DNA of 17,885 nucleotides from Selenomonas sp. (GCF_022771645.1 NZ_JALFCU010000107.1:1-17885), one strand, 5' to 3'. Positions 6,736 to 12,397 are shown, numbered from the stretch's first letter. Notes: generated by a model not told the origin, from the letters alone. Numbers and translations: made by a program.

Positions 6736-7113
6736 TCATGCCCGATAGTCGCAGCGCTGGCACTGCTTCATCGTGTGCTCGTTGTCTTCTTTGTGATATG
6801 CGCCCGCCCAATGGCAGATGCTTTGGAGGATCGGGATGACGGATGCGCCTTTTTCCGTGAGGCGGTATTCGACGCGCGGCGGGATTTCATTGTACTGCCG
6901 GCGGTCGATCATGCCGTCGTTCTGGAGTTTCTTGAGCGAGCTGGCGAGCACGGCGTCCGTGATGTTCGCCATTTCCTTCCGCAATTCGCTGTAGCGCATG
7001 GGGGCGGCAGCGGCGAGCACACAAAGGATGCGTGAGTCCCATTTGCCGCCAAAAATTTCGAGCCCGTATTCGAGCGGGCAGCGGATGTCCTCGGCGAGTT
7101 TTTTCTGATACAT
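6736..7113 (-). CDS. HxlR-family transcriptional regulator with Cys-rich C-terminal tail
   Basis: 125-residue HxlR/DUF24 winged-helix protein. RCPLEYGLEIFGGKWDSRIL (11-30) gives the N-terminal motif with Cys12 at the usual redox-sensing position. The DNA-reading helix region (ANITDAVLASSLKKLQNDG) and wing (RRQYNEIPPRVEYRLTEKG) are intact. The protein ends with a polar tail after Trp102 that contains CQRC (118-121), not usual in the family and possibly a second thiol or metal site. ATG 7113 follows GAGGAGA. Its promoter is at 7135-7163 and it shares a 190-base divergent gap, holding a 12-bp-arm palindrome, with the FMN-binding gene at 7303. The downstream genes of its operon are a truncated FMN reductase and a frameshifted flavoprotein, so the divergent gene may be its main surviving target. 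Confidence 0.9.
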   Translation of the reverse strand: MYQKKLAEDIRCPLEYGLEIFGGKWDSRILCVLAAAAPMRYSELRKEMANITDAVLASSLKKLQNDGMIDRRQYNEIPPRVEYRLTEKGASVIPILQSICHWAGAYHKEDNEHTMKQCQRCDYRA

Positions 7114-7134
7114 GATGATTATCTCCTCGCTTTG

Positions 7135-7163
7135 ATGATAGCAAGCAAGGCGGCGTTCTTCAA
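7135..7163 (-). promoter_or_regulatory. Promoter of the HxlR gene at 7113
   Basis: Minus strand: TTGAAG (7158-7163), 17-base spacer, TATCAT (7135-7140) with a TGC extension. It points to the HxlR ATG 22 bases beyond the -10. Confidence 0.7.
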
Positions 7164-7171
7164 GTCACTCT

Positions 7172-7198
7172 GAAATTTATGAGCGACTCATAAATTTC
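7172..7198. promoter_or_regulatory. Perfect 12-bp-arm palindrome, probable HxlR operator
   Basis: GAAATTTATGAG (7172-7183) and CTCATAAATTTC (7187-7198) are exact reverse complements around a three-base centre. It lies between the -35 elements of the two divergent promoters (minus at 7163, plus at 7207), the classic place for a site controlling both genes. AT-rich arms and no T-run argue against a terminator. Confidence 0.7.
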
Positions 7199-7206
7199 TC
7201 CATATC

Positions 7207-7235
7207 TTGTCCGGCTTGAGCCAGCGCGCTAAACT
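7207..7235 (+). promoter_or_regulatory. Possible promoter of the FMN-binding gene
   Basis: TTGTCC (7207-7212), 17-base spacer, TAAACT (7230-7235). The leader that follows holds a small hairpin, GCAAAGC (7258-7264) with GCTTTGC (7271-7277), ending 25 bases before the ATG at 7303. Confidence 0.45.
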
Positions 7236-7302
7236 GAAGCCATCGAAGTTCATTGAGGCAAAGCGTGGAGGCTTTGCAGACAAGAAAGCGAGGATTTTAC
7301 TC

Positions 7303-7704
7303 ATGAAACTGTCAGAAAATGTGAAGAACGTGCTGAAGAACAATCTCTGGGAGCTCGCGACGTGCGCGGATGGGCAGCCGAATGTCGTGCCCGTCGCGTT
7401 CAAAGATGTGACGGAGGACGGCAAGCTCGTCGTCGGCGACGTGTTCCTCGCGCAGACGCTCGAGAACCTCGCGGCAAACGACGGCCGCATCGCAATCTCG
7501 GCGTTTGACGCGAAGACGATGGAAGGCTACCAGATCCAGGGACGTGCCGTGCACGAGACGGAAGGCGAGACGGTCGCGACGTTCCAAGCGATGGTCGAGA
7601 AGATGTTCCACGGCGCAGCCACAGCGAAAGGTGCGCTCGTCATCACGCCGGAAAAGGTCATTGTGACGACGCCGGGCAAGGACAACAAGAAAGTGCTGGA
7701 CTGA
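7303..7704 (+). CDS. Pyridoxamine 5'-phosphate oxidase family FMN-binding protein
   Basis: 133-residue split-barrel flavin protein. It opens MKLSENVKNVLKNNLWELAT and continues ADGQPNVVPVAFKDV, with GRIAISAFDAK and GYQIQGRAVHE in the barrel, a common layout for small PNPOx-like FMN-binding proteins. These are cytoplasmic flavin or F420-type reductases of mostly unknown substrate; true pyridoxamine oxidases are longer. ATG 7303 is chosen over the in-frame upstream codon at 7207 because GCGAGGA precedes it and the family starts here. It is divergent from the HxlR regulator at 7113 with a shared palindromic operator, so it is probably induced when that regulator senses electrophile or oxidant stress. 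It ends at a terminator shared with the permease gene. Confidence 0.85.
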   Translation: MKLSENVKNVLKNNLWELATCADGQPNVVPVAFKDVTEDGKLVVGDVFLAQTLENLAANDGRIAISAFDAKTMEGYQIQGRAVHETEGETVATFQAMVEKMFHGAATAKGALVITPEKVIVTTPGKDNKKVLD

Positions 7705-7720
7705 CATTTTTCAGGACGAA

Positions 7721-7768
7721 AAGAAAAAGGTCGGAATCGCAAGCGTGCGGTCCCGGCCTCTTTTTCTT
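7721..7768. terminator. Bidirectional terminator
   Basis: AAGAAAAAGGTCGG (7721-7734) pairs with CCGGCCTCTTTTTCTT (7753-7768) with a two-base bulge. Runs of A and T flank the stem, giving a U-tract on either strand. It lies between the FMN-binding gene (+) and the permease (-) and overlaps the permease stop codon. Confidence 0.75.
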
Positions 7769-8513
7769 ATTTCAGCAGCACTTCGCCCATGCCGACGACT
7801 GACGTCACGAGCAGCAGGATGTTGATGGACTGGCGGATCCACGTTTTCGGCAGGTACGGGAACAATGCGTCGCCGAGCAGGATGCCGGCGGCGAGGCCGG
7901 GGAGCAGGTAGATGTACTCCGTCAGCACGAACGCGAGCGACATGCCGCCGATGGCGTGAGAGGCGAGCGACGTGATGTTGCAGAGAAAGAAGAAGACGTA
8001 GCACGTTGCGCGCAGCATCTCGGGCGCGATCTTCGTATGCGCCATGTACAGAAGGAACGGCGGCCCGCCCATGCCCGTCGTCGCGGACGTGATGCCTGAG
8101 AGCACGCCCGTCTTCACGGCGTTCGCATCCGTCTCGCGGAAGCGTGCGTGCGTGAAGTGCGTGATCAGGAGCGATGCGAGCACCATCGCATTGATGCAGA
8201 ATTTCAGCGTGTCGCTCGAAAGCGCGAAAAAAATCCATGCGCCGATGGGCTGGCCGAGCACGACGCCTGCGAAGAGGAAAGCGACGAGCCGCCGGTCGGC
8301 TTCGCGGAAATGCATCGCGCCCTGCACGAGATTGCCCGTGACGCAGATGAGCAGTACGAGAGAGACGACTTCTTTTGCATCGTAGAAAAACATCAAGAGC
8401 GGTGCGAGCACGATGGCGAGCCCGAAGCCCGTGAGTGATTGCAAAAACGAAGCCGCCACGACGCAGCTGAGCGGCAGCAAGTGCGCGAGCAGGCCGGAAA
8501 GGGAAAGTCCCAT
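7767..8513 (-). CDS. TauE/SafE family sulfite/sulfoacetate exporter-like permease
   Basis: 248-residue membrane protein with about eight hydrophobic segments, for example VVAASFLQSLTGFGLAIVLA (18-37), VVSLVLLICVTG, FLFAGVVLGQPIGAWIFFAL, YVFFFLCNI and NILLLVTSVVGMGEVLL. The family loops LTGFG (27-31) and the second-repeat TTGMGGPP (145-152) are present. The family moves sulfite, sulfoacetate or other small organic anions; the substrate here is unknown. The frame is open much further upstream, but ATG 8513 has GGAG eight bases before it and gives the usual family length. The ribosome site sits in a 12-base palindrome GGAGACGTCTCC (8514-8525) that could weakly hide it. A remnant of a second copy lies at 5733-5818. 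Only 37 bases separate the start from a HAD remnant, so its promoter probably lies within that remnant. Confidence 0.88.
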   Translation of the reverse strand: MGLSLSGLLAHLLPLSCVVAASFLQSLTGFGLAIVLAPLLMFFYDAKEVVSLVLLICVTGNLVQGAMHFREADRRLVAFLFAGVVLGQPIGAWIFFALSSDTLKFCINAMVLASLLITHFTHARFRETDANAVKTGVLSGITSATTGMGGPPFLLYMAHTKIAPEMLRATCYVFFFLCNITSLASHAIGGMSLAFVLTEYIYLLPGLAAGILLGDALFPYLPKTWIRQSINILLLVTSVVGMGEVLLK

Positions 8514-8550
8514 GGAGACGTCTCCTGTCGTTGAAAAATCATCGTTTCCT

Positions 8551-8838
8551 ATGTTCGCGCACTGCTTCATCTCCGAGCAGGTCGGCGTGCAGAAGCCGGA
8601 TCCGCGTTTCTTCGAGCCTTGCTTCGAGACGCTTCGCGCGGACGGCCTCGACATGCGGCCGGACGAGACCATCCTCATCGGCGACTCGCTGACATCCGAT
8701 GTCGCGGGCGGCAAGCGTTACGGCATGAAGACGTGCTGGTACCGCAAGAAAGCCGCGCCCGTCCCAGAGGACGCGTGCCAGACTACATCGTTGACCGCTT
8801 GGCACAGGTGCAAGAACTTCTATATGGCATAAAATTGA
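8551..8838 (+). pseudogene. HAD-family phosphatase remnant (no N-terminus, frameshifted)
   Basis: Encodes the C-terminal part of a YjjG-type HAD hydrolase: CFISEQVGVQKPDPRFF (with the motif III lysine), ETILIGDSLTSDVAGGKRYG (motif IV) and TCWYRKKAAPVPE. The N-terminal DxD nucleophile part is absent. Around 8765-8778 the similarity leaves this frame and resumes in the next (VPDYIVDRLAQVQELLYGIK), so there is also a frameshift. The remnant starts 37 bases from the divergent permease start, which suggests one deletion removed its front and brought the permease up against it. A strong hairpin at 8841-8902 marks its old 3' end. Confidence 0.85.
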
Positions 8839-8840
8839 AT

Positions 8841-8902
8841 GAAAGAAGGCGTGAATGCCTTTGCGAGCGAGAAATGGCTCGCGGAGACGTTCGCGCCTTT
8901 TC
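8841..8902. terminator. Long imperfect hairpin terminator
   Basis: Bases 8841-8868 pair with 8877-8902 through about 24 pairs, with G-U pairs and a two-base bulge; GCGAGC/GCTCGC closes an eight-base loop. A short TTTT lies at the end of the right arm. It separates the HAD remnant (+) from the nitroreductase remnant (-). Confidence 0.65.
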
Positions 8903-8945
8903 ATGTCTGAGAAGAAGCGGATGTTAGGGAATGGCTACGTTCGAA

Positions 8946-9242
8946 TCACTTTGAGACGATCGTCAGCATGTCGTCCATCGGCTGACGGTCGCTGCGGAAC
9001 GTATTGATCTTCCGATCGTCCGCGTAGCCGAGGCCGATGCCGATGACGATGCTTTCCGCCTCCGGGATGGGGGGGATGTCGCGGATGGCGGAAGGGAATT
9101 TCACGAATTCATATGCCACCATGGAGTCGATGCCGCGTTCCTTCGCCGCGAGCACGAGGCTCTGCACGAGTGCGCCTGCGTCGTAGACAGCCCAGGCGGA
9201 CGCCGTCTTCGGGACGTTGAGGTAGACGATGGCCGGCGCATC
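8946..9242 (-). pseudogene. Nitroreductase remnant (C-terminal half, true stop kept)
   Basis: Reads DAPAIVYLNVPKTASAWAVY, GIDSMVAYEFVKFPSAIRDI, IGIGLGYADDRKINTFRSDR and ends TIVSK TGA, the normal nitroreductase C-terminus. The N-terminal FMN-binding half is gone. The leader sequence (9246-9266, identical to 2092-2112) is joined directly to this midpoint by a deletion whose ends share GAT. A GTG at 9275 in the old promoter keeps a 109-codon frame open, but there is no ribosome site, so I do not call it a gene. Bases 9109-9242 match 1728-1861 at about 95%. Together with the first copy it shows that the ancestral pair was nitroreductase divergent from DJ-1/PfpI. Confidence 0.85.
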
Positions 9243-9265
9243 GGATCGGATTTTTTGATACGAAC

Positions 9266-9274
9266 AGTATAGCA
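9266..9274 (-). promoter_or_regulatory. Extended -10 of the old nitroreductase promoter
   Basis: Minus strand TGC TATACT (9266-9274), an extended -10 without a good -35. It precedes the 21-base leader shared with 2092-2112. In the first copy the matching position has been replaced by DJ-1 coding sequence, so that copy lost this element. Confidence 0.5.
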
Positions 9275-9391
9275 CGTTCGTGGTGCTTCTGGAATGGAAG
9301 ACGGAAAAAGGCGCATTTTGATAATGAATCGGCGTATTGAGATGGGACGTACACGAATATGCGTGTACTCGTTGCCTTGCGTTCTATGCAA

Positions 9392-9433
9392 ACGCCCTTT
9401 CGATATGATAGAATCATCGTATCGAAAGGGCGT
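9392..9433. promoter_or_regulatory. 14-bp-arm palindrome over a -10 element, probable operator of the DJ-1/PfpI gene
   Basis: ACGCCCTTTCGATA (9392-9405) and TATCGAAAGGGCGT (9420-9433) are exact reverse complements around a 14-base spacer; TGAT/ATCA in the spacer can extend pairing. TATGAT (9404-9409) at the edge of the left arm is a good -10, though no convincing -35 is seen. The right arm carries the only purine-rich stretch (AAAGGG) before the start at 9447, so folding would also hide it. Operator or translational switch are both possible. Confidence 0.55.
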
Positions 9434-9446
9434 GATTTTTTTGCTG

Positions 9447-10028
9447 ATGGAAGTGTTCTTGTTTCCGGATTTCACCGCTATGGATTTTGTCGGGCCGGTT
9501 GAGGCGTTGCAGCGCTTGCCGGAGACGACGGTACGGTACGTGTCCGTAAAGGGCGGCCTCGTACAGAACAAGCAGGGGCTTCGCATCATGACGGAGCGTG
9601 CGGAGGATGTTCCTAGCAACCTGCTATTGATCCCTGGCGGCATGGGGACGCGGCGGCTGGCGTTTGATGCAACGCTGGTGGATCTCTTGCGCGAGAAAGC
9701 AAAACAGGCAAACGATGTCTTGACCGTCTGCACGGGTGCCGTGCTGCTCGGAAAGACAGGACTCTTGGACGGGCTGCGTGCAACCTCGAACAAGAAAGCC
9801 ATGGACTGGGTCAAAGCAACCTGCCCCGATGTCCTTTGGCAGGATGTCGCGCGCTGGGTGCAGGATGACAAATACTATACGGCATCCGGCGTCACGGCAG
9901 GCATTGACATGGCGCTGGGCTTCATCAGAGATCGATATGGTCGGGAAACCGCTGAACGCATTGCACGCGGGATGGAGTACGTCTGGAATGACGATCCTGC
10001 GCGTGATCCCTTTGCACGCGTTTCTTGA
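9447..10028 (+). CDS. DJ-1/PfpI family protein (isonitrile-hydratase-like)
   Basis: 193-residue glutamine-amidotransferase-like protein. It has FTAMDFVGPVEAL (9-21) with Glu19, the acidic residue that activates the cysteine, then LLLIPGGMGTR (60-69), the nucleophile elbow LTVCTGAVLLG with Cys95, and the C-terminal YYTASGVTAGIDMALGFI and YVWNDDPARDPFA. The pattern is closest to the PfpI subgroup that includes isonitrile hydratase; many members act in aldehyde, glyoxal or oxidative stress defence. The start is uncertain: ATG 9447 gives the normal family N-terminus but AAAGGG is 16 bases away; GTG 9432 and ATG 9402 are in frame too. A 14-bp-arm palindrome lies just upstream. The divergent nitroreductase partner survives only as a remnant. 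A half copy lies at 2113-2349. Confidence 0.87.
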   Translation: MEVFLFPDFTAMDFVGPVEALQRLPETTVRYVSVKGGLVQNKQGLRIMTERAEDVPSNLLLIPGGMGTRRLAFDATLVDLLREKAKQANDVLTVCTGAVLLGKTGLLDGLRATSNKKAMDWVKATCPDVLWQDVARWVQDDKYYTASGVTAGIDMALGFIRDRYGRETAERIARGMEYVWNDDPARDPFARVS

Positions 10029-10042
10029 CGGAAACTTCTGAT

Positions 10043-10107
10043 TGTGATTTGTGTCACAGACGAGCGTGAAAAGGGATGATAGTATGTGCGTGTAAAACAT
10101 ATATAAT
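10043..10107 (+). promoter_or_regulatory. CRP/FNR-family box and TATAAT -10 without a clear target gene
   Basis: TGTGATTTGTGTCACA (10043-10058) is a perfect TGTGA-N6-TCACA palindrome, the consensus bound by CRP-type regulators. TATAAT lies at 10102-10107. With a start near 10112-10114 the box centre falls near -62, the classic class I activator distance. No -35 is seen, as expected for an activator-dependent promoter. The predicted transcript runs rightwards into the opposite strand of the YgbA gene. Confidence 0.55.
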
Positions 10108-10111
10108 CAAT

Positions 10112-10234
10112 ATGAATAAAGGCGGCGATCGCTTTATGCAGAAATTTATCGTATCGTTGAAAGACCGGCTAAATCTGAATAAAGATTCATTTGTGTTTCC
10201 ATCGTTCGCGAAGCGACAGCAACATATGCCGTAG
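10112..10234 (+). CDS. Possible 40-codon small ORF of unknown function
   Basis: ATG 10112 to TAG 10234 reads MNKGGDRFMQKFIVSLKDRL and then NLNKDSFVFPSFAKRQQ. An inner ATG at 10136 has AAAGG 13 bases upstream. It lies directly after the CRP-like box and TATAAT and overlaps the 3' end of the YgbA gene on the other strand by 48 bases. I recognise no family. It may be a real small protein, the front of a deleted gene, or chance. Confidence 0.2.
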   Translation: MNKGGDRFMQKFIVSLKDRLNLNKDSFVFPSFAKRQQHMP

Positions 10235-10540
10235 TGTCAAAATCGGCGCATGGAATATCATGCGAGGCCCCGCGTAACGCATGGCCTTCCGTATCGCTTC
10301 CCGCTTTTCGGGCGCATAACAATGGGTAGGACAGAAATTGCAAAATGTTTTTCCTGCCATGTGAGGACAATGCAGCACCCGCGCCTTGGCATAATCGACT
10401 AATTTTTGGCACGAAGGACAAAGCGCCGCGTTTCCTTCTCGAACATGCTTTTGTCCACAGCAATAAATGCCGATCATCTGCTCCATGACGGCAATTTCGT
10501 GCTGTCGCTTTTTCTCAATGTTTTTGTGATTATCTTTCAT
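10187..10540 (-). CDS. ygbA: YgbA family (nitrous-oxide-stimulated promoter) cysteine-rich protein
   Basis: 117-residue small protein of the YgbA_NO family. Conserved pieces are IEKKRQHEIAVMEQMIGIYC (8-27), ALCPSCQKLVDYAKARV, HCPH (57-60), CNFCPTHCY (67-75) and MRYAGPRMIFHAPIL. Eight cysteines (27, 28, 41, 44, 58, 67, 70, 74) suggest metal or Fe-S binding. In enterobacteria ygbA belongs to the NsrR nitric-oxide response; the biochemical role is unsettled. The only ATG is at 10540 and its ribosome site is weak (AAGATAGA). It stands alone downstream of the EFR1/metallo-hydrolase pair on the same strand (116-base gap), so it may be read from their transcript. I see no NsrR-like box before it. 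A possible activator-dependent transcript enters its 3' end antisense. Confidence 0.85.
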   Translation of the reverse strand: MKDNHKNIEKKRQHEIAVMEQMIGIYCCGQKHVREGNAALCPSCQKLVDYAKARVLHCPHMAGKTFCNFCPTHCYAPEKREAIRKAMRYAGPRMIFHAPILTLRHMLLSLRERWKHK

Positions 10541-10656
10541 TATCTATCTTAAAATCAGGATTTCAGGTTTCGGAGGAAAACAATATCATTCTGCTTCCCA
10601 TTCTAGTGAATTGATGGAAAAACTTCTGTGTTGTTTGTTACATTCGTTTCCCTTCC

Positions 10657-11502
10657 TCAGAATGTGATGGTATGAGGCACGACATCCGCGTCATGGTTTG
10701 CGAGGGATTCGATGCAGTCCGGCGAGAGGCTCTGCTCGCGGATCCAGGCGAGGGAAGTTTTCTGCTTCGCCTTGTCTGCTGCGATGCCGGACGTGATCAT
10801 TTCCTGCCATGATTTCGTCGCATAGCCACCGTCGCTGAAGAGCAGGACGAACTGGCCGTCGGCGTTGAAAATCTGCACGGCGAAGAGTCCGTCGCAATGG
10901 CCTGGGATATTCACGAGCTGCACGCTGCCATCGCCGAAGAGGTCGTAAGACTTGCCGGCAGGGCCGCGCGTGCCGTTCCAGTCGAACGCAGTCAGCGGGA
11001 CGCCCTGCCACCAGCGATTCCGATATCGTAGGGAGGGCTTCTTTGATGCAGCAGTCATTTCGTCACGGGATACGAGGATGTGCTTGGCATTTGCGACCTG
11101 TCGCAAGCCATTGGCATGGTCGCAGTCAAGATGTGTCAATAGGACATAGTCAAGGTCTTTTGGTGTCCATCCGATGTTGGCAAGCTGTTCTGGCACGGCC
11201 TCGCCGAGTGGGACGATGCCTTGATTGACCCAGTACAGCAGGCGCGAGCCCAACGACTTGATCTGTGCGTGCTTGTCAAAAGTCCCCTTGGGGCTCATGT
11301 CGCGATGCCAGCCTGTATCGACGAGGATGCGTCCTTTCGGATGTTCGATCAGATAGACAGAAACCGGCAGCCAGAGCCGGTCTTTTTTCTTTCCAAACAG
11401 GCCGGAGGCCTTGAGCAGATTGCAATGATCGCCGCCAAATGGCAGCGCGGGCGACACGCAGACGCGCCCCGTGTGCCAGACATGAATCTTGATGTTTGCC
11501 AT
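10657..11502 (-). CDS. Metallo-beta-lactamase-fold hydrolase (N-acyl homoserine lactonase-like) with HxDxDH site
   Basis: 281-residue metallo-beta-lactamase-fold protein of the AiiA-like lactonase group. The metal motif is THLDCDHANGL (123-133), giving His124, Asp126, Asp128, His129; later ligands are His202 (PGHCDG), Asp224 (FSDGGY) and His270 (ANHDADV). Spacings 202-224-270 resemble AiiA, but the second histidine of HxHxDH is replaced by Asp126. A carboxylate at this position recalls flavodiiron proteins (HxExD), yet the other spacings are lactonase-like. ATG 11502 follows GGAGAGGA. It lies 30 bases after the EFR1 flavodoxin-ferredoxin gene in one operon, so its activity may be tied to electron transfer. 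A lactone or other ester hydrolase is the default call; the substrate is unknown. Confidence 0.85.
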   Translation of the reverse strand: MANIKIHVWHTGRVCVSPALPFGGDHCNLLKASGLFGKKKDRLWLPVSVYLIEHPKGRILVDTGWHRDMSPKGTFDKHAQIKSLGSRLLYWVNQGIVPLGEAVPEQLANIGWTPKDLDYVLLTHLDCDHANGLRQVANAKHILVSRDEMTAASKKPSLRYRNRWWQGVPLTAFDWNGTRGPAGKSYDLFGDGSVQLVNIPGHCDGLFAVQIFNADGQFVLLFSDGGYATKSWQEMITSGIAADKAKQKTSLAWIREQSLSPDCIESLANHDADVVPHTITF

Positions 11503-11532
11503 AATATTGTTCCTCTCCGGAGTTTCCCTTGC

Positions 11533-12282
11533 TTACACATGATAGGCTGCATTCCAGTTCCGGTACCGTGATGCCGTTTTGTCGCCATACTGGATGGCCT
11601 GCTGCGGGCAGATGGAGATGCAGCCCATACAGTGCGTGCAACGACCTCCCCACCGTGGATGATGGTTCGCATCCAGCTGCACGTTGTTCAGCGGACATGC
11701 CTTGACACAGAGGTTGCAGCCGACACAAGCATCTGTACTGCGGAATTTTTTGGCATGAACCATCAAGGGGTAGAAGATGGGATTGACAAGGCCGGACATG
11801 AAACAACGCTCGGGCTCTTGCGGAAGGTCTTGTCGCACGCGGATGCGGTCGGCGAGCATGGCGAGTTTTGGCTGGGCGGCACGGACGATGCGTTCAGACT
11901 CCTCCGGCGAGGGGATGTCGTAGTTCACAAGATAGTTTTGTGGCATGACGACGGCACCGAGTCCTTGGAACGCCATGCGCATCCGCTGGGCGAGCTTCTT
12001 GCAGTATCCTGTCGCTTTCCAAGGCGTTTCCGAGCAGGTCACGACGAAGTAAAGGTCGCGGCTGCCGGAAAATGTTGCGGCCTGCAGCCAGTCCGAGACC
12101 ACGCGAGGGATCCTGCCTGTGTAGATCGGGCAGGTTACGACGTATGGCTGGTGGGAGGAAAGATGATCGCGCTTGCCACGCCTCATGGCATCATTGATGG
12201 AATACAGCGTGTCGTCGAGCGCTTCGGCGAGGCGCTGTGCTGCAAAAAAGCTGTTTCCCGTTCCTGTGAAATATAAAATCAA
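11533..12282 (-). CDS. EFR1-family flavodoxin/ferredoxin fusion protein
   Basis: 249-residue electron carrier. The N-terminal flavodoxin-like domain (about 1-150) begins MILYFTGTGNSFFAAQRLAE, the FMN phosphate loop, with VVTCPIYTGRIPRVV as a second flavin loop. Two ferredoxin [4Fe-4S] motifs follow: CVGCNLCVKACP (186-197) and CTHCMGCISICP (215-226). I choose the TTG at 12282 as start, because AGGAGG ends five bases before it and the family begins here; an upstream in-frame TTG at 12312 has no ribosome site. It is divergent from an HxlR regulator, with overlapping promoters at 12321-12370, and is followed 30 bases later by the HxDxDH metallo-hydrolase. It should shuttle electrons between low-potential carriers and flavin or metal centres; the partner is unknown. 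Confidence 0.9.
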   Translation of the reverse strand: MILYFTGTGNSFFAAQRLAEALDDTLYSINDAMRRGKRDHLSSHQPYVVTCPIYTGRIPRVVSDWLQAATFSGSRDLYFVVTCSETPWKATGYCKKLAQRMRMAFQGLGAVVMPQNYLVNYDIPSPEESERIVRAAQPKLAMLADRIRVRQDLPQEPERCFMSGLVNPIFYPLMVHAKKFRSTDACVGCNLCVKACPLNNVQLDANHHPRWGGRCTHCMGCISICPQQAIQYGDKTASRYRNWNAAYHV

Positions 12283-12296
12283 GACAGCCTCCTGAC

Positions 12297-12310
12297 GAGA
12301 GAATTCTCTC
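12297..12310. repeat. Perfect 14-base palindrome in the EFR1 leader
   Basis: GAGAGAATTCTCTC reads the same on both strands. It lies 15 bases upstream of the EFR1 start, just before the ribosome site. It could be a second regulator site or a small mRNA hairpin; the sequence alone does not decide. Confidence 0.4.
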
Positions 12311-12320
12311 AAAAACTTGC

Positions 12321-12370
12321 TTGACGTTCATTACTATAAAAAATATACTATAGGCATCAGCGCATGACAA
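12321..12370. promoter_or_regulatory. Two divergent promoters sharing their -10 region
   Basis: Plus strand: TTGACG (12321-12326), 17 bases, TATACT (12344-12349), for the HxlR gene. Minus strand: TTGTCA (12365-12370), 17 bases, TATATT (12342-12347), for the EFR1 operon. The two -10 boxes overlap by four bases, so polymerase can hold only one at a time. Both are near consensus with ideal spacing. Confidence 0.75.
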
Positions 12371-12397
12371 GTACGCAGAAAAAACGTACTAGTACGT
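12370..12397. promoter_or_regulatory. Probable HxlR operator: three AGTACG half-sites
   Basis: AGTACG (12370-12375) is inverted to CGTACT (12385-12390), which forms the perfect 14-base palindrome ACGTACTAGTACGT (12384-12397) with a third half-site. The cluster touches the -35 of the EFR1 promoter and lies in the early transcribed region of the HxlR gene, so binding could block both. Confidence 0.65.

Noticed and set aside
8514..8714. N-terminal extension of the TauE permease
   Set aside because: Extension is hydrophilic and antisense to HAD homology; the ribosome site and family start are at 8513.
9101..9871. 256-codon minus-strand frame over the DJ-1 gene and nitroreductase remnant
   Set aside because: Ser/Arg-rich shadow; true nitroreductase homology is in a different frame and DJ-1 is clear on the plus strand.
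10606..10672. Terminator after the metallo-hydrolase gene
   Set aside because: Only a six-pair stem (ACATTC/GAATGT) with a 14-base loop and no adjacent T-run is present; too weak to call, and it leaves open read-through into the YgbA gene.
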